In this document: positions 1-5,302 of the stretch, in pieces
Position numbering within the stretch: position 1 is the stretch's first letter
Layout: each line of letters starts with the position of its first letter
Assembly: GCA_003451645.1 (NCBI GenBank)
Contig: DMER01000074.1
Span: 8,992 to 14,336, forward strand
Direction: 5' to 3'
DNA length: 5,345 nucleotides
DNA from: Alphaproteobacteria bacterium
Lineage (GTDB): Bacteria; Pseudomonadota; Alphaproteobacteria; Micropepsales; Micropepsaceae
The notes under the pieces: model-generated
Told to the model about the DNA's origin: nothing
The model's input: the letters and a program-made list of their open reading frames with translations, nothing else
Database searches by the model: none
Made by a program: the position numbers and the translations under genes

Positions 1-1247
1 AACGCCTGCGCCCTTGCGGGCAAGTACTGCGTCAGCGGTCTTGGGCCGCCGTCCTGGCCGCCTGCCGCCCATTGCGGGTCTAGCATGATCGCACGTGTGA
101 GCGGCAATTCGGATGGCGCCAGGCCTTGTGCCGCCGTGAAAGGCGCTTGGCTCGCACAGGCTCCCTCGCCATGGGCAACAAGGATTGGCGGCCGCCCAGA
201 CGGTGCTGACGCGAGTTTCTTCCATCCCGCGAACACCAGCTTGGCAATGTGCGGATCATCGCAAGGCCGCCCCGCCGCCCAGGACAGCACCATCACCGGA
301 CCCTCGATGCGCAGGGCCGAGGCCAGCTCTGCGGCCCGAATGGCCGCGATCTCAAAGGGCGTCTGCCGCCCATGCACATAGATCAGCCCTTGCTCCCCAG
401 CGCGTGCGCTCAGCAAGGCGTCAAAACCTTCCGGATCCAGGCTCTTGATCGTCCGCACCGCGACCGTCTGGCTTGCGCCCGCATCGATTGCCGCTTCCGC
501 CTCTTCGCGCTGCCAGGCCGCAAAGACCGGTGAGGCATAGACCGGCGCACTGACTGTCGCGAGCCCCCAGGAGATCGCTTCCACTTCGCCGGCCAAGTCA
601 TCGAACGCGCCGTCCTCATCCCCAATGCGTGCCCGATTGGTGGCATAGAAGACCGGGATGGGTGCCAAATCTTGCCAAAACGCTTTGATCGCCTCGCGCA
701 AGGTTGGCGACAGCAAGGCGCCTGTCAGATCATTGGGCGCGCGCAACTTGGCCTCGCGCAGGACCAAATCGATGCTCTCGACAGAGGCCAGGCTCGCAAA
801 GATCTGAGCGTACTGGCTGGCTTTGGCAGCCATTTGCGCCTCGCCGCGCAGGGCTGCCTCAGTGCTCAGCTTGCGCGCCTCCAAATCCCCATGCAGGAAC
901 CAATAGCGCACCCGGCGCGTGGCGCCCTTGGCTTCTTCCGCCTCGTAATGGCGCAGGAGAGCGCGGCCGAACGCGTCCAGCCGGTCCAGGGTGGCGGCGA
1001 AGTCGCCCGCCTTGCGTGAGGCGCGGATGTCGTCCAACGCCTTGTCGAAGCTAACCGCCTCCGAAGGATTTGCAATGCTGGGGGGCTCGGACTTCGCCTT
1101 AGCAGGCGCCCACACGGACTGAAAGCACACCCCAGGCCCGAAATGCCGGCAGGCGGCCTCCATGCTGGGGTGAAAGAGCCAGAACGCCGCAACCACGAAG
1201 GCTGCGCCGCCAAACCACCGGACCCCTAAGCCAAACACATCGCGCAC
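1..1247 (-). CDS. Membrane-anchored DUF900-like alpha/beta-hydrolase protein, 3' end outside window
   Basis: An open frame of 415 codons has no stop before the left edge, so the C-terminus is missing. I chose the GTG start at 1247 because GGTGGGG lies about 5 bases upstream and the frame is closed by TGA at 1277-1275. Residues 10-25 (WFGGAAFVVAAFWLF) form one membrane helix near the N-terminus. Residues 65-170 are charged and probably helical. From about residue 197 the protein resembles DUF900 (alpha/beta-hydrolase fold): VFYATNR at 199-205, IYVHGRQT at 289-296 (the family's F-V-H-G strand and oxyanion region), AAIRAAELA at 301-309 and VLSWAAG at 320-326 (family S-W-P-S). The nucleophile elbow reads AHGEG at 358-362, with Gly360 where the family has Ser. 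It may therefore be a non-catalytic homologue. The family match is from memory of motifs; the reading frame itself is secure. The role is unknown. Confidence 0.75.
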   Translation of the reverse strand, partial: MRDVFGLGVRWFGGAAFVVAAFWLFHPSMEAACRHFGPGVCFQSVWAPAKAKSEPPSIANPSEAVSFDKALDDIRASRKAGDFAATLDRLDAFGRALLRHYEAEEAKGATRRVRYWFLHGDLEARKLSTEAALRGEAQMAAKASQYAQIFASLASVESIDLVLREAKLRAPNDLTGALLSPTLREAIKAFWQDLAPIPVFYATNRARIGDEDGAFDDLAGEVEAISWGLATVSAPVYASPVFAAWQREEAEAAIDAGASQTVAVRTIKSLDPEGFDALLSARAGEQGLIYVHGRQTPFEIAAIRAAELASALRIEGPVMVLSWAAGRPCDDPHIAKLVFAGWKKLASAPSGRPPILVAHGEGACASQAPFTAAQGLAPSELPLTRAIMLDPQWAAGGQDGGPRPLTQYLPARAQA

Positions 1248-1276
1248 GCGAGCCCCACCACAACCGGACTGCGTTC

Positions 1277-1306
1277 AGATTACGCGGTCCGGGGGCGTCC
1301 TTGCAA
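1277..1306 (-). promoter_or_regulatory. Candidate promoter for the DUF900-like gene
   Basis: Read on the minus strand, TTGCAA (1306-1301) is followed after 18 bases by TAATCT (1282-1277). The first box matches the sigma-70 -35 consensus at 4 of 6 positions and the second matches the -10 at 3 of 6. Transcription would begin near 1270, leaving a leader of about 23 bases before the GTG at 1247. The match is only fair; the gene could equally be read through from the GST gene upstream. Confidence 0.25.
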
Positions 1307-1374
1307 GAAACGCTTCGCTTGGCGTTTACCTTAAGCGCAGTTCGAGTGCGAGGATCCAGAACCCACCGGCACCT

Positions 1375-1986
1375 TCAAGCCTTCGCTGCCGGGCGGTCCT
1401 TCACCCGCGCGAACCACGCGGTCAGGTTCTTGAAGTCAGGGTTCAGCGGCTGCCCCACCGAGCTGCCGAAGTCTTGAAACGCATAGAGCAAGATATCCGC
1501 CATGGAAAAGCGGTTGCCGCAAATCCAGGTCTTGCCGTCCATTTGCTTTTCAAGCCACGCAAGGCGCGCCTGCGCCATCCGCTTCAGGCCCGGCGCCGCC
1601 TCAGGCTCGCACTGCATACGGTCCTTGAAAATGGGCAGCCCCTCCGAAAAGCGAAAGCCATTGGCCAACGGCTCGACAATTTGCTGATCGATGCGGCGCG
1701 TCCACATGCGCGTCTCGGCTCGCTCGACCGGCGACGTGCCGATAAGAGAGGGCGTGGGGTGAAGCTCCTCCAGATACTCGCAAATCGCCGTGATCTCGGC
1801 CAGATGACGCCCATCGTCCAATTCAAGGCTCGGCGTCTGCCCTTGCGGGTTCTTGGCCGTATAGGCCGCGCCGCGGTTCTCCGCCTTCATCAGGTCGACT
1901 TCCACGCGCGGGATGTCGATCCCCTTCTCCGCCATGAAAAAGCGCACCATGCGCGGATTTGGGCCAATGGAGTTATAGAATTTCAT
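1375..1986 (-). CDS. Glutathione S-transferase, GTT2-like
   Basis: This is a complete 203-residue protein, the normal length for a cytosolic GST, which conjugates glutathione to electrophiles or binds it in stress defence. Residues 1-75 form the thioredoxin-like domain: MKFYNSIGPNPRMVRFFMAEKG at the start is the GTT2-like pattern (N-P-R-x-V-R-x-F-x-A-E-K-G), with the cis-proline at Pro52 (QTP) and ELDDG at 55-59. The glutathione-binding E-S-x-A-I motif reads E64-I-T-A-I68, so the usual Ser is Ile. Residues 88-203 are the helical domain, with the N-capping box S161-M-A-D164 and W191. The start is firm: AGGGAG lies 7 bases before the ATG. It follows the small exported-protein gene by 24 bases, so the two are probably co-transcribed. 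The substrate cannot be told from sequence. Confidence 0.93.
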   Translation of the reverse strand: MKFYNSIGPNPRMVRFFMAEKGIDIPRVEVDLMKAENRGAAYTAKNPQGQTPSLELDDGRHLAEITAICEYLEELHPTPSLIGTSPVERAETRMWTRRIDQQIVEPLANGFRFSEGLPIFKDRMQCEPEAAPGLKRMAQARLAWLEKQMDGKTWICGNRFSMADILLYAFQDFGSSVGQPLNPDFKNLTAWFARVKDRPAAKA

Positions 1987-2010
1987 GAGTCACTCCCTTT
2001 TGTTTTGCTT

Positions 2011-2388
2011 CTATTGGCGGCCCGGCATGATGGTCGCGGTGACGGGATTACCGTCCGCATCGTTTTGCTCCCAGGTGTCGCCCGCCTTTTTGTGCGGCAC
2101 AAAGGGCGCGCAGCGCTTGACGCTTGTCAAGGTGACAGCGACCGATACGCACAGCTTCTCGCCCTCGATAGCCCAGGTGCCATTCAAGATGCTGCCATCG
2201 GGCCGCAGCACCACGACGGACTTGTCGACATTGTAATAGACCTTGGACACTTTGCCGTCCTTGGCGGTCAGCCGGACCGTGTTGCCAAAGCGCCCCGCCA
2301 TCGGATCGCCATCCATGGCCAAGGTTTGCGTGGATAGCATCATAGCCAAACCATACACGGCCGCCGCGCTCTTCATTCCCCAAAGCAT
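2011..2388 (-). CDS. Small exported protein of unknown function
   Basis: The protein has 125 residues. The start at ATG 2388 is preferred because AGGG lies 8 bases upstream; a longer GTG start at 2424 would put a charged, arginine-rich stretch ahead of the signal peptide. Residues 1-25 look like a Sec signal peptide: MLWGMK, then a hydrophobic core (AAAVYGLAMML), then a probable signal peptidase I site after TLA. The mature part of about 100 residues seems rich in beta-strand: GRFGNTVRLT, KVYYN, a strand-turn of the type L-x-P-D-G-S-I-x-N-G-T-W and KLCVSVAV. It has two cysteines (in KLC and KRC) about 13 residues apart that could form a disulfide in the periplasm. I do not recognise the family with certainty; it recalls small lipocalin-like or beta-barrel proteins of alphaproteobacteria. 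It is the first gene of a likely unit with the downstream GST. Confidence 0.8.
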   Translation of the reverse strand: MLWGMKSAAAVYGLAMMLSTQTLAMDGDPMAGRFGNTVRLTAKDGKVSKVYYNVDKSVVVLRPDGSILNGTWAIEGEKLCVSVAVTLTSVKRCAPFVPHKKAGDTWEQNDADGNPVTATIMPGRQ

Positions 2389-2694
2389 CTCGTCATCCCT
2401 CTCTCTCATTGGCCTCATGAACACGCTGCACGACCTTGGCCCAGTCTCTCAAACCAAGCTTCTACCGCATTTGACTGGCGTACGGTAGGTGGCTGCTTGC
2501 ATAACCCGCTGGCACGACATTCATCGCTTCATCTCCAGCCGCTGGTCAGACCACGCGAGCAACAGTCCGATCTCTGCGGACAAGGCTATGCGCGCACTCG
2601 GCTGGCAGCCGAGGACCATTTAAGCGAAGACCGATTTGACAGTACTCCGGACCTGTCCTAGGTCAACTGACTTGTCAAAGCAGGATTTGGCCGC
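2389..2694. other. Divergent intergenic region (306 bases)
   Basis: This lies between the minus-strand exported-protein gene and the plus-strand thioesterase gene, so it should hold both promoters. I see a candidate for the thioesterase only. Other structure: a perfect 6-base inverted repeat CTACCG/CGGTAG (2462-2467 and 2483-2488), a 5-base inverted repeat CTTGG/CCAAG (2435-2439 and 2454-2458), and a 44-codon plus-strand frame at 2489-2623. That frame starts with GTG without a clear ribosome site, has mostly G or C at third positions, and ends in ADKAMRALGWQPRTI. The ending resembles the tail of NAD-dependent sugar epimerases (A-x-x-x-L-G-W-x-P). It may be a gene remnant or chance. I see no tRNA or mobile-element ends here. 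Confidence 0.5.
2636..2664 (+). promoter_or_regulatory. Candidate promoter of the thioesterase gene, within a dyad
   Basis: A perfect -35 box TTGACA (2636-2641) is followed after 17 bases by TAGGTC (2659-2664), a weak -10. The start would fall near 2671, 24 bases before the ATG. Both boxes lie in a dyad centred on 2657: outer arms TTTGACA (2635-2641) and TGTCAAA (2673-2679), inner arms GACCT (2650-2654) and AGGTC (2660-2664). A regulator binding this symmetry would cover the promoter. The promoter call rests on the -35 and on position; the operator role is inference. Confidence 0.35.
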
Positions 2695-3492
2695 ATGTCC
2701 ACCCTCGCCACAGCACTCGCTCTCGAGTCAATGGGCCCCAACGAATGGCGCGGGCGCGCGGACCCGGCTTATGTTGCGGCGGTCGGCATGTATGGAGGCT
2801 TCACGGCCGCGCAATTGCTCTATGCCATCACCCAGGAACCCGCAGCCCAAGCGCAAGGCCAGCCCTCCGCTCTCACCGTTCACTTCCTCAACCGCATAGA
2901 GCCTGGCGCGGAGTTGACCTTCCGTACACGAACCTTACCAAGCGTCTCCAAGAGCCATGGCTTCTGGCAGGTTGAGGTGTTTCAGGCGGGCCAGGACATG
3001 GCCGCGGCAGCGGCCACCGTGATCCTCACGACCCGGCGGGAGGGCAAGGGCTTCTCAGATATGCCCGCGCCCAAGGCCCCGCCACCGGAAGACCTCGAGC
3101 CCTTCCAGCCGCCTTTTCCGTATGCGGAGCGTACCATCAAATATTTCGCGCAAGGCTTCCCGCCGTTCAACCGCGAGAACACCTACTCGCTCGGCTGGTC
3201 GCGCGAGACGTCGGGACGCGCTGTCGATGCCGTGCAGCTTGCCTTCCTTGCTGACAATTTCCCGCCGCGCATCTGGTTCACGGGAGCCGATTTGCGCCCC
3301 TCCGCCACCATGGTGTTCTCTCTCTTTATTCTCGCGACGCCGGAGGAATTGGCCGCCATTGGTGACGACGCCGTGCTAATGGAGGTCACCGGCACACGCG
3401 GCGCTGAATGCCTCAACGGCACCCGCATCGGCATGTGGAGCCGCAGCGGTGTCCCGCTGGCCACGTCCGAGCAGCTCAATTGGTATAAGTGA
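2695..3492 (+). CDS. Acyl-CoA thioesterase-like protein, double hotdog (TesB type)
   Basis: This 265-residue protein is close to the usual length for thioesterase-like (4HBT_3/TesB) proteins, which hydrolyse acyl-CoA to free acid and CoA in the cytoplasm. The first hotdog covers about 10-112: GMYGGFTAAQLLYAI at 31-45 is the central helix, then strands LTVHFLN and AELTFRTRTL. A proline-rich linker spans about 122-142. The second hotdog covers about 143-265. Residues matching the E. coli thioesterase II triad (Asp204, Thr228, Gln278) are Asp187 in AFLADNFPP, Thr205 in SATMVFSLF and Gln260 in ATSEQLNW, so it may be active. The ATG has AGGA 9 bases upstream, a moderate ribosome site. It stands alone on the plus strand, divergent from the exported-protein gene and convergent with the acyltransferase. 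I see no clear terminator after it. The chain length of its substrate is unknown. Confidence 0.85.
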   Translation: MSTLATALALESMGPNEWRGRADPAYVAAVGMYGGFTAAQLLYAITQEPAAQAQGQPSALTVHFLNRIEPGAELTFRTRTLPSVSKSHGFWQVEVFQAGQDMAAAAATVILTTRREGKGFSDMPAPKAPPPEDLEPFQPPFPYAERTIKYFAQGFPPFNRENTYSLGWSRETSGRAVDAVQLAFLADNFPPRIWFTGADLRPSATMVFSLFILATPEELAAIGDDAVLMEVTGTRGAECLNGTRIGMWSRSGVPLATSEQLNWYK

Positions 3493-3545
3493 TTTTGCGG
3501 GTGATCTATGCCAACGCCCTCATTCAGGCCGGAACAATAATGCGC

Positions 3546-3704
3546 TCATCGGCCACCACCGAAGCCCATAGGCACAGGCGCCGCTTGAGCAGCCTGCGAC
3601 GGTGCGTCGGGCTTTAGCTGGGCCTGCGCATGCAATGGCCACGCTGAACCAACCGCCACGAGGTAAATCAGTGCCGCGCACAAACCGCCAAATCTGGTAA
3701 GCAT
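3546..3704 (-). CDS. Possible 52-residue exported peptide
   Basis: From the ATG at 3704 the frame gives 52 residues. Residues 1-28 read as a signal peptide: MLTR, a hydrophobic core (LCAALIYLVAVGSA) and a signal peptidase I site A-Q-A at 26-28 (or after PLHA). The mature peptide of about 24 residues is rich in Ala, Pro, Gln and Gly and ends in GFGGGR. The frame continues upstream to TTG starts (3752, 3776), but those would bury the signal peptide inside the chain. No good ribosome site precedes the ATG; AGGA is about 17 bases away. A candidate promoter fits a transcript starting near 3741. The signal-peptide pattern is the main support; it could still be a chance frame. Confidence 0.35.
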   Translation of the reverse strand: MLTRFGGLCAALIYLVAVGSAWPLHAQAQLKPDAPSQAAQAAPVPMGFGGGR

Positions 3705-3733
3705 GAGGGCCCAACTTGAGTTCCTTGCAACCT

Positions 3734-3785
3734 TAGCGCAACGGGCGATCAAATCACCTCGATTTGAGAACGGCAAGTTGCGCTA
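3734..3785. repeat. Nested inverted repeat
   Basis: There are two perfect inverted repeats, one inside the other. The outer arms are TAGCGCAAC (3734-3742) and GTTGCGCTA (3777-3785), 9 bases. The inner arms are TCAAATC (3749-3755) and GATTTGA (3761-3767), 7 bases with a 5-base loop. The centres differ by only 1.5 bases. There is no T-run on either side, so it is unlikely to be a terminator. It could be a double operator over the candidate minus-strand promoter, or a structured RNA element. Confidence 0.6.
3748..3776 (-). promoter_or_regulatory. Candidate promoter for the small exported peptide
   Basis: On the minus strand, TTGCCG (3776-3771) and TTTGAT (3753-3748) are 17 bases apart, each matching the sigma-70 consensus at 4 of 6 positions. 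The predicted start near 3741 gives a leader of about 37 bases to the ATG at 3704. The -10 lies in an arm of the nested inverted repeat of 3734-3785. Confidence 0.22.
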
Positions 3786-3831
3786 GACAGGCAGTAGTAT
3801 GGGGTTCGGATGACCCGCTAAGCCATAGAAA

Positions 3832-3902
3832 GGAACCGGAGCGTGGCGATTCCAGTTGATCGCACACAGCTCTAGCTCGCTTTGCGGCGAGTTACCGGTT
3901 CC
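3832..3902 (-). repeat. Long-armed inverted repeat spanning the acyltransferase stop codon
   Basis: GGAACCGG (3832-3839) and CCGGTTCC (3895-3902) are a perfect 8-base inverted repeat with 55 bases between. Inside sits a second stem, CTCGC (3876-3880) and GCGAG (3887-3891) with a 6-base loop. The right arm is in the last acyltransferase codons. Read on the minus strand, the structure is followed by TTTCT, so it might help end that transcript. The large loop makes an ordinary intrinsic terminator doubtful. Confidence 0.35.
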
Positions 3903-5098
3903 CAATCAGCATACTGTTCTATCGGCTCTGGAAATTGTCCTCTGACCACGTCGGCTTCCCGGCTCTTCTTAACAGGGTCAGGGCGGCGCTTATGCTCTCC
4001 CGTTGATCCGGAAAACAGAAAACGTGTTGTACGCGAAAGGCCTATTGCCTGATGAACTGCCAAGGGCAGCAACAGCCCCACAGCAATGGTCAAGACTGTG
4101 TTGTCTGAAAATTGTCCGGTCACTCGGAACGCGGCCAAATGCAGATACATGATCGTCAGGGATGCGCTACCAAAATATGCGAGGACGCGGCTCGGCAGAT
4201 CGAATTGGCTGATCAATTGAACGATTGCAAAGACCCCGCAGCTCAATCCCACCGCAATGATGATACTGATTATCGGCACACCATAGTTTTCCGGCTTCAT
4301 GTCAAATGAGGGCGCCCACCCAGTTGATACGACCAGAAGCAAGAGCACTACGATCGATAGCCCAAACCAAACGAACAGGGAGCTGGGTGCCAATCCAATC
4401 GCTCGGAAAAATGCCCCAAACCAAAGGAATACGATTGCCATGGGCGCGACGCCCGCATTGCCGGGAAGATCACTGCCAACAGCAGCCAAGAGGTAACCGA
4501 GGGTACCTAACCCAATGACGCAAATGATCATTGGAGTGCTAACGACGGCCCAGCGAGTGAGCATCACATTAAAAATCACCTGAGCTACCAGCAAACAGGT
4601 GATGAACCAAAAGGTACCGTGGATGCCGGTCAGGTGCTTGCCACCCCAAAGATTCGCAAAAAACTCATCGATCGGCAGAACTTGCCCCTGGTCGTAAGCC
4701 AACGCAGATCGAGCCGCAAGAGGAAGAGAGAGAACGGCTAAGAACGCGAGGTATGGAACAAGCAGGCTTATGGCCCTATTGCGATTGTATTCGCCGACCG
4801 GCTTCCCAGATTGGAGATATCCAGCAAGCATGAAAAAAAGAGGCATATGGAAGAGGTAAATGAACCTCTCAAGCATATCGAGTTGATTGTCCAAAATGAG
4901 TGCGTGAGCAACAACCACCAAAATGATGCCGATCCCCTTGGCAGCATCGATCCAAATCTCTCTTGCCCTGCTCCCATATGCATCTAGCCGCAAAGTTCGA
5001 GCCAGATCACGGCCCTGTTTGACATCAAAGAAAAGCCTCTGGGCTCGAGAGCCGTCCTGACGCTCTAGCGCATCGGTGTGAAATGTTTGTTCCGTCAT
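3872..5098 (-). CDS. Acyltransferase-3 family membrane protein
   Basis: The protein has 408 residues from ATG 5098, chosen because AGGA lies 5 bases upstream; a GTG at 5167 would add 23 residues but has a weaker site. It resembles acyltransferase-3 (PF01757) proteins, which move acetyl or other acyl groups across the inner membrane onto surface glycans. About ten membrane helices are visible (near 55-69, 80-95, 109-129, 162-180, 189-207, 218-236, 241-258, 274-296, 305-324 and 334-352). Family marks: EIWIDAAKGIG at 47-57; a K-x10-H motif joining Lys54 and His65, the family's catalytic R/K-X10-H; FHMPLFFMLAGYL at 83-95; HGTFWFI at 160-166; and MYLH at 317-320. A 45-residue polar N-terminus and a charged tail of about 45 residues flank the core. 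Sampled rows are 42-50 % GC, well below the neighbours, which suggests transfer. The acceptor is unknown; no glycan genes are in view. Confidence 0.88.
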   Translation of the reverse strand: MTEQTFHTDALERQDGSRAQRLFFDVKQGRDLARTLRLDAYGSRAREIWIDAAKGIGIILVVVAHALILDNQLDMLERFIYLFHMPLFFMLAGYLQSGKPVGEYNRNRAISLLVPYLAFLAVLSLPLAARSALAYDQGQVLPIDEFFANLWGGKHLTGIHGTFWFITCLLVAQVIFNVMLTRWAVVSTPMIICVIGLGTLGYLLAAVGSDLPGNAGVAPMAIVFLWFGAFFRAIGLAPSSLFVWFGLSIVVLLLLVVSTGWAPSFDMKPENYGVPIISIIIAVGLSCGVFAIVQLISQFDLPSRVLAYFGSASLTIMYLHLAAFRVTGQFSDNTVLTIAVGLLLPLAVHQAIGLSRTTRFLFSGSTGEHKRRPDPVKKSREADVVRGQFPEPIEQYADWEPVTRRKAS

Positions 5099-5267
5099 TG
5101 GAATCCTACCGATTAAGGGCCAGGGCCGGGAAGCCTCCGATGGAACTTTGGTGCCGATCAGATTCACTCGCAGTCCGCCAAGCGCCGCTGGCCCTTGCAG
5201 TCCAGGACTTCCTTCCTATATACAAAGGTCACATAGCCGCTCTGGACGTTCGCGGCACGAGGCACTC

Positions 5268-5293
5268 AAAAAAACACCGCCCTTTCGCGACGG
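5268..5293 (-). terminator. Probable intrinsic terminator, minus strand
   Basis: On the minus strand, CCGTC (5293-5289) pairs with GGCGG (5281-5277), with one G-T wobble and a 7-base loop. After two bases there is a run of seven T (5274-5268). The stem is short but the T-run is strong. It would end transcription from a minus-strand gene lying beyond the right edge, insulating the acyltransferase gene. Confidence 0.4.
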
Positions 5294-5302
5294 AAGCCGC
5301 CA

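Larger units (their letters stand above)
3493..3871. other. Intergenic region between convergent genes (379 bases)
   Basis: This holds a possible small minus-strand gene (3546-3704), a nested inverted repeat (3734-3785) and the left arm of a second long inverted repeat (3832-3902). Just after the thioesterase stop there is only a weak GGCCG/CGGCC repeat (3527-3531 and 3550-3554, 18-base loop) without a T-run, so no convincing terminator for that gene. I see no tRNA, transposase piece or CRISPR-like repeat. Confidence 0.5.

Noticed and set aside
85..533. Overlapping plus-strand frames of 87-98 codons near the left edge
   Set aside because: They overlap each other in all three frames, lack ribosome sites, and lie opposite the long minus-strand coding frame.
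866..1213. A 115-codon minus-strand frame inside the hydrolase-like gene
   Set aside because: It is out of frame with the 415-codon frame that carries the family motifs, and its translation is proline/arginine-rich without features.
1308..1327. AAACGC/GCGTTT hairpin after the GST gene as a terminator
   Set aside because: The 6-base stem is weak, with A-T pairs at its base, and only TTTCTT follows on the minus strand. It is also close to the candidate promoter of the next gene.
1474..2337. A 287-codon plus-strand open frame opposite the GST and exported-protein genes
   Set aside because: Its translation is arginine/leucine/histidine-rich without domain marks and it spans the reverse of two well-supported genes. 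It is a typical antisense shadow of GC-rich coding DNA.
3841..3874. A 10-codon plus-strand frame (GTG at 3843 to TAG at 3872-3874) as a leader peptide
   Set aside because: It is too short to judge, there is no downstream plus-strand gene to regulate, and it overlaps the long inverted repeat.
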